Origin: Rachycentron canadum
Lineage: Eukaryota; Chordata; Actinopteri; Carangiformes; Rachycentridae
Direction: 5' to 3'
DNA: 64,000 nt
NCBI GenBank assembly: GCA_038496675.1
Contig: CM076667.1
Location: forward strand, 16,389,469 to 16,453,468
Translations under genes and position numbers: made by a program
The notes under the pieces: generated by a model
Told to the model about the DNA's origin: nothing
Databases searched by the model: none
Seen by the model: the letters and a program-made list of their open reading frames with translations, nothing else
Shown here: piece after piece, positions 47,901 through 59,900 of the stretch
Layout: every line of letters begins with the position of its first letter
Position numbering within the stretch: the stretch's first letter is position 1

Positions 47901-50900
47901 TAGTGTCACAGAAAGCTGAGAAATTCAGATTTCTGCATTTAAATTCAGGTTACATTCTTGATATGTGAGCTGCATACCTGATTTTCTTTTACGATTTTCT
48001 AGCAAACCTGCAGTAAAAATCAGAGCTGAAACAAAAGTAAGAGTTTGAGGCCATGCAAGCAGCTGTGTGACACTGTCCTTATGTAGTGCTCTGAGCATAA
48101 ATGCTGAGGTTAGCAGTAACTTTTGAGGCTGAAAAATTAAGGAAGTGCTAAAAACTGCAGTTCTTTAATTAGCCACTTGAGGCTGGCTCCAAAAGCAGTC
48201 AATATAGCCTGGACTAACACTAACAGATGGACATCAGCATCCCTAGAAATATAAGTGAGGCTAAACATGAAGGATTGGATGTCACATCAGCACCACTACA
48301 ACTTTAAATGTATGTACTTCACATTCACATATTAAGCGATTCCAGAGATTGAGCTTCCACTTCAGCAGCAAATGTTTTTGTGTAATAGATTTTTTCCATA
48401 GACACTGCACAGTTCCTATCTCGGACATTCATTACAAGTTTAGCTACAGAAAGTGCAGATATATGATAAGATGTTCTGAAGTAAACAAGAATCACTAGAT
48501 TGGAGAAAAAATGGTTAGATGTTGCTTGTGATGCCTGGATTCCAATAATGGAATGAATAGTCTCATATGTGCAATATATTCTGTGAGTGTAGTTTACAGT
48601 GCACCTGAAACTTCAGCAAAGAGTGAATGTTTATCTTCATTTGCTTACTTTGGACGTTTTTTTGTTTGTTTGTTTGTTTGTTTTTTTGCAATAAATAGGT
48701 GGTAGGTGGGCTATGTTTCCAGCAGATGAATATTCAAAATTCAAAAATATTTCATAAATGAAAAAATATTAATGTAAAAGTTAAAGTAAATGTGTGTGGG
48801 TGAGGACTGTTTCCCCACATCAACTGTGTCTCAGCGCTCACATCAGTTACATAATATGTTCAATTATTCAGATGTGTGTGATGTGTTAAAGCACATTTAT
48901 GCTAAACAAGCTCAAAAGTGTATAATTTAACTTCTGGCCTGAATGGGAACATACTATAAATTACTCAGTAACTGTGTTTAACTTGGATATCTAAGAGTCT
49001 TCAAACTCTCCACATAATTCTTTGAAAATTCTTCACATTGTCGTATTTTGGCACCTTTAAAATCTTCTATATTTATGGGCTTAATATTCAAGGCCATGTA
49101 TTAAGTTTCTCAGGATGATGCCCTTGTCGTTAGATGTAGACTAAACATTGATTAAACATTTTATAGAGGACAGTTTGACTTACATCTCTCACGTTCTTAT
49201 CCATAAAGATCTTGAGGCTTTATCCTTTCAGATTGGGTGCAATAAACAGGTATTGAGAATTTCTACAGAAGGAGGGAAAAGGCTCCTCTGCAGGCAAAGA
49301 ATGGCCCTGCTCCATATTAGCAAGTACACATTCACATATTAAGTGATTCCATTAATACCCCCCCCCATCCTCCTCCCTATATAAGAGCTGTGCACTTTTG
49401 TGCTTCATGGTTAAGGAAAAGGCTTTTAAGAGAAGCCCACAATTAGCAGACTAAATGCAGACCTAGACACACACACACACACACACATGTTGAGTGGGGA
49501 TTTTATTTGTAATGAAAACAGGCAACTGAAGAAAACTGGGGGTGAGTCATCCCCCCTGGAAATAGTCAGAATCACTTTGCCTATCATGAGCATTCAATCC
49601 AGGAACTATGTTGTGTTGCTCTGAACACTTCATTTGGTTAAGAAAACCCAAAAGCAAATCGGGGCAATACACAGGGTGAATAGCAACAATGTCCTCTGCT
49701 GTCTGCAGCAGAATGGAAAAGATAGGGTGTAATGGAAAAGTATAATTGTCCACCACCTTGTCGAGTTGTGTAAATGTATTCCAACCTCTCGAGGAAACTA
49801 ATTAGTGGCACAATATATTTGGCAAGTGGCTGAAGGTAATCGATTTGACCCTCTTCTGTTAAAAAGAGCCATAACATGGTTTTCGCTGATTAGATGAGGA
49901 CAGTAGCGAAAAAAGACGACGCTGACGCGAAAGCTTGTCTTTTGCAAAACAGGACACACTGCATACCAAAATCCACAAGTTTGATCCCTCCCTGCGTCGT
50001 CAGCAGGATGTTGTTGCCCTTGACGTCACGGTGGATGGTCTTGTTGACGTGCAGGTGTTGAAGGCCCTTTGAGGAAAAAAAAGGGGGGGGCGTTAACAGC
50101 TTTTCCTGGCCAGCACCTGCCTGCCAAATAATTTCTTTTAAAGAGGCTATTTGCAAATTTTGCCTGCAGGTGAACATCAATTGACAAGACCTTTGGTAAT
50201 TGTTGTATTTACAATGCAAAAGGTCAAAACGTGATGAGATGGGTCAAAGCTAGCTGGCTAGTGTGCTCCCCTTAACGCTGGCTAAGTAGCAATAGCAAAA
50301 CTTACAAATAGCTCCTTTAAACTGTTTTCATTGAAGCAACTTATTCAGGGGGTGAACTCTACCATACACCATTGTCTCCCTCCCTGACGTACCATGAGGG
50401 CCTCATGCAAGATGTAGGCAATGATGGCTTCATCCATTCTGTCTCCTCTCCTCAGCATGCCTTTGGCCAGATCTGTCACTGAGCCACCGTTGCAAAGCTG
50501 CGACAGAGAAACCAACAAAGAGAGGAAGACAATGAACAAAAACCTTAACATTAGTCAGCACTTATAGATCAGCTTCTACAATGTGCCCAAATCTGGGGCA
50601 ATCTTAGATATGAAGAAATTTCACAGAAGGAACAGCAGAGGATGAAAATGTTTTGATCACCAGATTTCACAGCAAGAAAAAGGGATGCTGAAAGTAATTC
50701 TGTCAATCTTTAGCGGCTTATCTTTCTGTGGCAGCTTAGTGGGAGGTGAAAATCGTGCCTGTGGAGAGAATGTACATTTTGTGAGGAGGGTTATAATCTA
50801 CGCTGTGATGACTAAGCAGGGTAAATATTAGAGACGTACAAATCATCTTCAAATTAAGTACATCCCCTTATGTTTTCAGACAATGCCAAGAAATTACACC

Positions 50901-53900
50901 ATTTACAGGCCAACGTGTCAAACTGGAAACAGAACGTACTCAGGTTAAAAACAGCGTCAAGACTTCTCCTTCACACAACAAGAAACATTTCATTTTTGTG
51001 TTTGTAGGTGTTTTCTTGTGGTACACTGCATCTACACATGGACTCCACTGTCAATAGCAATCCCTCTTGGAAAATTACACAAAATTACCCAGTAGGTTGC
51101 CAAGGCAACAATAATAGCCCTTAATTTGGGCCTTTTCTTTGGGAGATGCCAGAGGTATACGAGAAAAGAAAAAAAACGCTTAGACGTCAATCACAGTGCA
51201 AAAGGCTGGAAATGAACAGAAATTGTAGCTCCTGCATATGAGCGCTGTTTGTAAACACAGACTGCGTCAGTCTGTGTGGTGAAAGACATCATCTACAGAT
51301 GCATTAAAAACACAGACGCATCCCTGTTTTTCCATTTCTTATGACTTGCGAATATTTAGCATTTCAGTGCTCATCTTTAGTCCAAGCATTTTGTATTAAA
51401 GGGGAAATTTCCATCACATCTCTTTATGTATTAAACAGTTGCTCTTTTATAATGGCGCTAATTTCCCACACTTGTAAACTGAAAGCTTAATTAGGCAATA
51501 GACATGCAGTGGTGTGTGGTTACTCAGGATAAGAATCAGTCCCCTGCGGCGATCGTGCTAAAGAGATTGTGAAGCACACATCAGAAAAGGTTAGAAATAA
51601 ATGACTCACACAGCACAGCTTTGATACAACTAGCATTTTTCAGTGCACATTCAAAATAACAAAGCACAGCATTGGGGGTGAAAATGCAACATTTATTTTC
51701 TAATGGCTGTTTGGGAGGCAGGATGTTTGACTCTACTTATATGACTGTGAAAAAAAACATTGCAATATGGTAGTACATAGAAAAACGATGCTATCATTGT
51801 GTAGCATGCGTGGTCTCCCATGCAGTCCTATGCAAAAAAAAAGTGCTGACTACAATAGTGGCATCATAACACAGATATAATACTTGTGGTTGTGTGCCCA
51901 ATGGGGACCCATTTTGTCATTGCATTATAATTCCACCCACAGGGCTCGATTGCCTCTGCACATGCTTTGCCAGAGTGTTTCTGTGCTACAGCTAATTGAG
52001 CAAACCACAGGAAGCTATAAATGGGTTCTTCCAATTAAAGCTTAAAGTGAATACTTTTAAAATAGAAAAAAAAAACACTAAATTTAGTAAGTGGTGGGGA
52101 CTTAATAAATACTGCATATTAATAATTGTATTTCTAATTAATAAAAGAGAAACAACATGTTTTCCATCTCCATGTATTCATGTTGTGTCTGTACTCATTT
52201 GACTGAACAGCTTTATAACAATCACAACTCAGCCAGGTACAGGGGCCCCATGACCAGTGGGCCCCTGTCTGGAAGGCCTATTCAGTAATCCTCCCATGCA
52301 CCAGATTCTGAGAGTGAATCAAGTCTTCGACCTTGACCAGGCACTGGCATAAGTTTTCAACACTGTGCCTCGTGTCTGTTTTCTATCTGCCTATCAATCT
52401 GCCTATCCATCAGGAGCCCAGAGTGCTGTTGCAGGATGGATGGCGTGTATCTCAGCTGCCACATGGGGAGTTTAATCACTTCTTCTCTCTGCTATCAGAC
52501 GTGCAGACAAACTGCAGTTAAGTAGAGAATACCGCCGAGGCTTTCGCAGACAACGTAACGCTCTGACAACGAGCTGCGCCTGACGTCAGTCCACATCGCT
52601 GCTGCCATATCACCTGTCATCATTAAATTACACAGGGCAGACAGACAAATCCATATTAATGAGAGGTCCGGTGCCCTAGATTTATCCAGAGCTAAATGTT
52701 AGCACTCTCACCTTAGCCACAGAGCAAGACATCCAGAAAGTGATGCTCGACATACACATTAATTATTTGACATGTGATGTGACTCAAACCTCTGCAGGGA
52801 GGAAACAATATATGAAACGTCTTGCATGGACAAACCAGATTTCGACCTTTCGATCGATCAAAATTCCTTTACACTGCATCACACCCTTAAAACTTTAATG
52901 TTTAACATTGTAGTGTCCATGATGACATACAGCACAGTAGCAGCTCCTAGAGATGTTTATGTAATCCATAAAGTCTGAAACACGTAGTCACACATGTACC
53001 ATCATTGTGAAGCAACGCAACTACTGATTTCTTTTGACTGATTTGTGTTTTCCTACCAACACAGCTTCATCATAAATGAATCGTGTTTGAAGAGGAGCTT
53101 TGACTGTGTCAAATCACCCACTCCCTATAAAGTTACAGCGACTCATAGTAAACAGTGCAAGTACAAATTAAAACTTTCAACAAAACACGTCAATAATATC
53201 CAAGTATACATATAAAAGCAACCCACTTAAAAAGTTAAATACATAGTATGGCTGGTAATTATTTTTGATCACAGCAATTAATACCACCAAATTAATTCTG
53301 AAGCAGTTTGATCGGTCATAGAAAAGGAAGTTGCAGCAATAGAAGAAACTTTGATTATAAAAGATATGTTAAGATGCAACTATATCTTGCATGTGGATGT
53401 GAGTTTCCACAGAATGATCAGTTTTCAAAGAATAACCTGAATAGATTGAATACTGAGCAGAACACTCTCCATTACAAATGAGGTCAGGTGCTCGTTTAGT
53501 CATGTAAATGAAAGTAGTCGATCAAAGACAAGTAAAAGAAATGGATGAAACAAATGTGAAGATGAAACAAATGGGTCGGTGAGGAGAAACCACACAGGTG
53601 CTGACTTCAACTATCTTTGATGCACCTTTCCCTGCAAATATAAATCCATATTGTGTTTTTTATTAACTGTTAAATTATTGTAAAAATTGAGTTGCATTGT
53701 GTCTGCAGCACTGAGTGAAGCGTGTGATTGTATGTGAGTGGGTGTGTCACACGCTAGATTGTCGCCAGAGAAAAGCACTCCCATTGTTGCCATGGCCTTA
53801 TCGTTTACATGGGCATAAAAGCTGTGGTGTCTACTTTCCAGCACTGTTTATTGAAAAGTACAAACAAGGAATACCATTTTAAACCTCATTGTCAATTAAT

Positions 53901-56900
53901 GACTGCGGAGGTCAGAATGAGTCTGGTCAGAGACTGGCGGTAAATGCAGGCCGCAGCAGTTTATTTTTGACTTTCAGGGAGTGTCCATCAAAGAGGCAAA
54001 GAGAGAGAGAGGACAAATCAATGCGTTGTAAGTCAAAGTATGGCTTAGATGGAGATTTTTTTTTTTTTTTAAACATTAGGACAGAAACATCTAGTATTTT
54101 CACTTTAATAGATTTGAAATTGATTTAGAAACACAACAAATGTATCCAATCCATTAAACCTATTCTTGCCAGCTTTGCATACTTGAATTTATTCCATTAG
54201 TTTCTTGCTTTCAGATTCAAGAGATATTCACCCTTATATGTGCATTGCTTTTCCTCAAAACCTGTAGGAATTTTTTGCGTAATTCATTAGTTTCACACTC
54301 ATGCCCAAAACCCAAATCGCAATGCTTCTATTACCATTAAATTCTTCTAAAAGTGTCATTTGACAAACTATGTGGGCTGTGATATGGTGTTTTTATTCAG
54401 AGGTGGCTCCCTTTCAGCCTCTCTACCATCAAGGCATGTTTAATGTAGTGCTACAGAGAAAGTTTGACAAGTTCTTCCATCTCTTTGTGCCCAAACAGAA
54501 ACTTGATGATGCCAATGCAATTTTGGTCCTGACAAAGGCCCTTCATGCCCAGTTACTTCTTCCATTTCCTGTAACAACCGAGCACATGAATTTTTAAATA
54601 GCTAAGAAGAGCTTTGCCTGTATATAATTCTCTGTGAACTGTCAGACGTTGTATTGACAAGTGCTTTTCCAAAATACATTTCATCCACCAAAACATTAAA
54701 TTGATCATGAAACAATGCTTCACGACAGAGATCAACTGCTTCTGGCTAAATGGTAAACAATGGTAAAAGAACTAGCAGTTAAACAATTAAATTTTGAAGT
54801 CAAATTGCAATATGGGCACAAAGTAATGCAATGTTAAGCATTAGCATTACAATATAGTGACTTTTTATTTTGCATAATGGAAAATGAGATACATTGCTGA
54901 ATGATGGGCTTTTAAAGGTTGGATGAAACCATGGCCTTCATTTAGCAGAGCCTCTGGATAAAACATGGGCACTCACAATCAAAATGTGTCTCCAATTTTG
55001 GTTTTTATTTCCAATTAGAGAATAAAAGTCATTCCATCTTTGCTATCTTTGAAGTATTTTTAAGCTCCCTGGGAGCAAAATTAGACCATGATACATAAAA
55101 GCTTGCTCATCTCTACCCATATCCGAACCCATCAAGGAGCCTACTACAGGGCAAAGCCAAAAGCTTGCACACTCCAATAAGGGGCTAACAAAGTAGAGGA
55201 TGCAATTTGTATGAATTCTGTTCATAATGAGAGGTCTGCTGTCAGCACAGGGCAGTGAAAGGCTCCTCTCGGCAGAGCTAAAAGATGGAAAATTACAGTT
55301 TGGAAAGGAGGGACAGTTACCATGGTGAATGACCACCTCACTCCCTCCTTTCCTGTCTCTTCACCTCTAAAAACCCCATGTGCATCTACTTCAGAGCACA
55401 CAAACGCACACACTCAGCCTCACACAGCCACTTGCTAAACTGTCAGATTTCAGCCCCAGGATTAGCCACCAGATTTGGATTGCTGGCTGTAGATTTTTGC
55501 AAGGGAAATGTTGAAAACTGATGTGCAAACCACAGAGGGAACAGGGAGTAAGCAGCAGTAAAGCTGACTGAACTCCACTCAAACCAGATTTATATTTTTA
55601 GCGTCCTGAAATGTGAAAACAACTAACATGATACACATCTAACAATCAGTACAGTGCAAAACAAAAACTACCTTATCAGATAAAGGTCTTTGTTCTCCTG
55701 TGGTCTGATTATCCAGCATCTTAGATCGTATTTGATATCCGAGCAAAGTCCTCTAAAAGGTCAGGAGGAAGGCTGGTGATGAAAAGTGAAGGAAACACAA
55801 GCTGCAGAAGTGAAAACTATCTAGTGGGTTAGCATAACACTGCTACTGTTGATGCAGAACCCACTGAGCTTGGATTACAGAAATATGGGCACTGTGTTCT
55901 AGCACTGCTGTACCTGATAATGGAAAAAGGAGCAGGACAAAGGTGAAGTGTTGATTGAGATGGTCACTTCTTTAAAAGCGGAGTCAAAAAAAGTTACACA
56001 ACACAAAATAATATATTCTTTTGTATTTTTGTTTCATTGCTATATTTAATGTTTAATGTTTGCAATATGCAAATTGATTGATGCACTACTGTTAGCTAAA
56101 TGCTAATTAGCTGATGTTTAGCAACTTATTTTTACCATAGTATCTTTTTATCTTTCATCAGGGTTTTAGCACGCTATTATTGCAAACAAGCATTAACACA
56201 CAGAAAAAACAAAGAATGTATGTTGCATGTATTTGGTCATAAACCAAAATAATGGAGGAATTTGACTTTAACCTGATGATGGTGCTGAATGAAAAGTCTC
56301 GGATCACAAGTTAATATCAATCATTCTCAGGAGACAGTGAATGTCTGTTCCAAATCAAGTCATGGTAACCCATAAAACAGCAGGTAAAACATTAGATTTC
56401 ACTTCAAACCATAATACAATATGATGTTGTTAGTAAAATGGGATCATCAAAGTCATGAGGTGTTACCTGATAGGGACCATGAATACCTGTACCAAACTTT
56501 GAGGTAAATGTTGAGTAATTTAAGCTAAAACAAAAATGTCAACCTCTAACCTTAACCCTAAAAGTAAAGTCAAGGAATAAGATTTATCCTCTGGGGACCA
56601 TGAATGTATAAACTTTCATGGAAATCTTAACAATATGTCAGCCTGGACCAAAGAGTTGTACCGACCAACCAATTGACTGACCATCTAATACTGCTATCCC
56701 GAGAGCCACCCAGGTAGCGTGACTAAAAAAAAACTACTTCAAAGGCCTTGTGGGCCATGGCTTTGACACATTTCCTATATTCTTATTTATCAAACCTCTT
56801 CAGGTGTGCTGACTGTGGTTACCAGACATCTCCAAGTTTGTACCGCTAACTATCAAAGCAGGAACACAAACTGCATGGTCATAAAGTCAAAAGGCAAAGA

Positions 56901-59900
56901 ATCTGACACCCTCCACTGTGCTGGACCCCACAAACACTTTTCCTCCTCTGAGGTTGACCTCCATTACATGTTTGTCTGGAACCTGACATTTCAACAGGCA
57001 ATGGCATATGAAAGATGAAGAACTGGGGACCTGGAGGCAAGGCTTTTTTAGATGAACAGAAAGCAGCAGTGGCACCACCAAGGTCCCCTTGAACTTTCAA
57101 ATAAAAAATCATAAATTCACACCTGCATGTAAGCATTTCTGTACAACAGCAGGTGCAAGAAAACTCAAAGTCAAACGTAATGATGTTTTTGCTCGATCAG
57201 GCCAGTCTGCATTCAGTCACAAACTAATTATGCTAAATTGAGCAGTTGAGCACAGTTAAAAATCCACAAGCCACAAACAATTTTCTATTGTTTCCACCCT
57301 TTTAACATATTTTACATAAAATCAGCCACAAAAAAAGAGACATTTGGTCCCTTCTCCAACAACCATTTATAAAAACTAATTTACAGAGACAGCCCTTGTA
57401 AACAGAAATCCCTGCTCTCAGCATGGGACGTCTATGTCACACTAGCTAACCCCCACCCCCAACACATCAATGATGCTAACTGGCCTACGACCAAATCCCC
57501 CAGGTGGCCTATAAGTAAACTCCTAGACTGCCCATGGTGGCTTAAACTGTAACATAATCCCTGAGAAGATTTGGTCACCACTGCATATACCTGCCGAGAC
57601 ATGTGGTGTGAGGTACAATCGGACTTTTAATCTGCACTTACATGCTTTTCGTCTGCACGGCAGTATACAGACAAATGCTAGTGACGTTCTCAGTCAAATA
57701 CATCAGTTCTAGCAAAACAAATTTTTCCATTCAAATGTAATGAGCGCTCTTACCTCCAGCACCAGCCACAACTGATCCCCACATTTCAAATCCTTCTTGT
57801 AATACATCCCGTAGAACTTGACAACATTGGCGTGGTCAGACAGAGCTTTGAGGATGTTGTACTCAGCTTCGATCTCCTCATCAATATCCTGAAAAACAGG
57901 TATACAGATCAGTTAAATTGACAAAAAAGACCTTTGTCAACTACTAACTCGTGTTTGCTTTTTGATTTTTAAACCTTTTTGACAGAAGATATCAAAACAA
58001 CCAGGCAGGCAAATGACCTAATGGTGGTGGTACCAGCTTTTTAGATTAAAGCCAAAAGACAGGCAACCTACACTTAATACTGAAAGTTTGATACCACTGT
58101 CACATGTGTACAGCAAATGAATCTACTATCGCCAGTAGCCAATTAGCTTAATTTAGGATAAAGGCTGCAGACCAGGCTAGCTGTTTCCCCTTGTTTCCAG
58201 TCTTTACACCAATCTATGCTAAGCTAATTGAAAAACTTAGCTGAGAACAGAAATGAAAGTTTTACTCATCTTCTTGTCAAACTCTCACAAAGAAAGCAAA
58301 TGTTAAACCATTTTTTTCCTTTTTTTCTTTCTTTTGGGCAGCATGTAAAGTCTCCATCACTGACAGTGTGGGCGAAAAGGGCAAATCCAGGACAACTTAA
58401 TTACAGCAATTATGAGATAGTCCTCCACTGTATGTTGCACCCACACTGTGTGATTAAGGCTAACAAGACAGAACTATTTTACATTGAAATCTTGCTCATA
58501 TACATTAAATCTACAAAACCGTATTTACCACAGGGACAATTTACTTGAACTTTGTCTGTTCAGTTGTATCCCACTCTGCAGATAAACAATACATTACATT
58601 AAAAGACTATTATGTTAATCTACAGGAACAGCTCTCATTAGAGAAGGATAAAACAGTATGATGCTGTGTATTGAGATTTCTGTAAACTTCCTATTGAAGT
58701 TTATTGAGTTATTTTAAGAGACATGTAGCAGTGACACTGGAGACCCATTTGGAGTAACAACATAACAATCTACCACAGTGATTCCCAACCTTTCTTGGGT
58801 TGTGTCCCCTTACGATGATGCAAGGCCTGCATATGATAGGTTACTTGTCACAGGTTTGATATATCTACAGGACATAAGCAGCTAAATGGGAATGATTTTC
58901 CTTTCTCAAACTGTACAAAAAAGTATTTGTACGAGAAAAGCAGAAAATATGGTTTTGATTCTCTGGCTTATTTTACAGCTGTCTTGATCACCAGGTCAAG
59001 AAACACTGCTCCAGCTGAAGAAAAAATACTTGACAATCCTTTTGCAACACTTTGCTTTTCACCAAAATGAAACTGACAGAAGTAAGAAAAAAAAATCTGT
59101 TCTCCTGAGGTGCTTTATAAACCTGAAACAAAGCATACTCTGGCACATGAAGGGACTTTTCAGTGTAGCTTTATTGTGCGTAATAGATCTATACATGAAA
59201 TAATCGACCCAGTGATTAAAATGTCGGTAATGATGCTCCTCACACACTAGTGGTCTGTACATAATCATTTCTCAATAATGAGAAACACATTTTAAAAAAG
59301 GCTAATGGGACTAATATTAAGAGGAAGGCTGAGTGTGATATATAAAATAAGCTGCTAACTAAGCCATAAGATTCACTGTACCTACAAAAGAGACATATGA
59401 TAATTTATTAATAATGGCTATTTTTTAAATAACTTTATGACAGCACAACAAAGAAATAACCATACAGTGTCTGAACAGTGACCTGTGCTTGTGTTATACT
59501 TCAAATGAGCTAAACAATTCATTACTGCTCAGTAATGTAGGGCCTCGTGCTAAGAAGCTGTAAACTATTATCACTCTCTGCTTTGTAGGATGAATCATTT
59601 CCACGATGCCATGTTGTAACATTATGTATTTCCGCTGTATGTCAAAGTGTTCCTCGCTTTAAGCCTGCAAATATGTTTTGGCTCGATGCTAAAGCCCCAA
59701 GCAAGCAAAGGAGTCCAAAATAATCGGAGCACTGCAGCATATGATACGTCCCACTGATGAGGAACAATTCATCAGAAGCAGTTTGCTGAGATAATATGCT
59801 GACAACGGAAGACTATTGAGAGGAAATCTGCTCTCTACATATTCCATACAGAGAATAAAGCAGAGCAGCATGATGTTTATCGTGGCTGATGAATCGGTTA

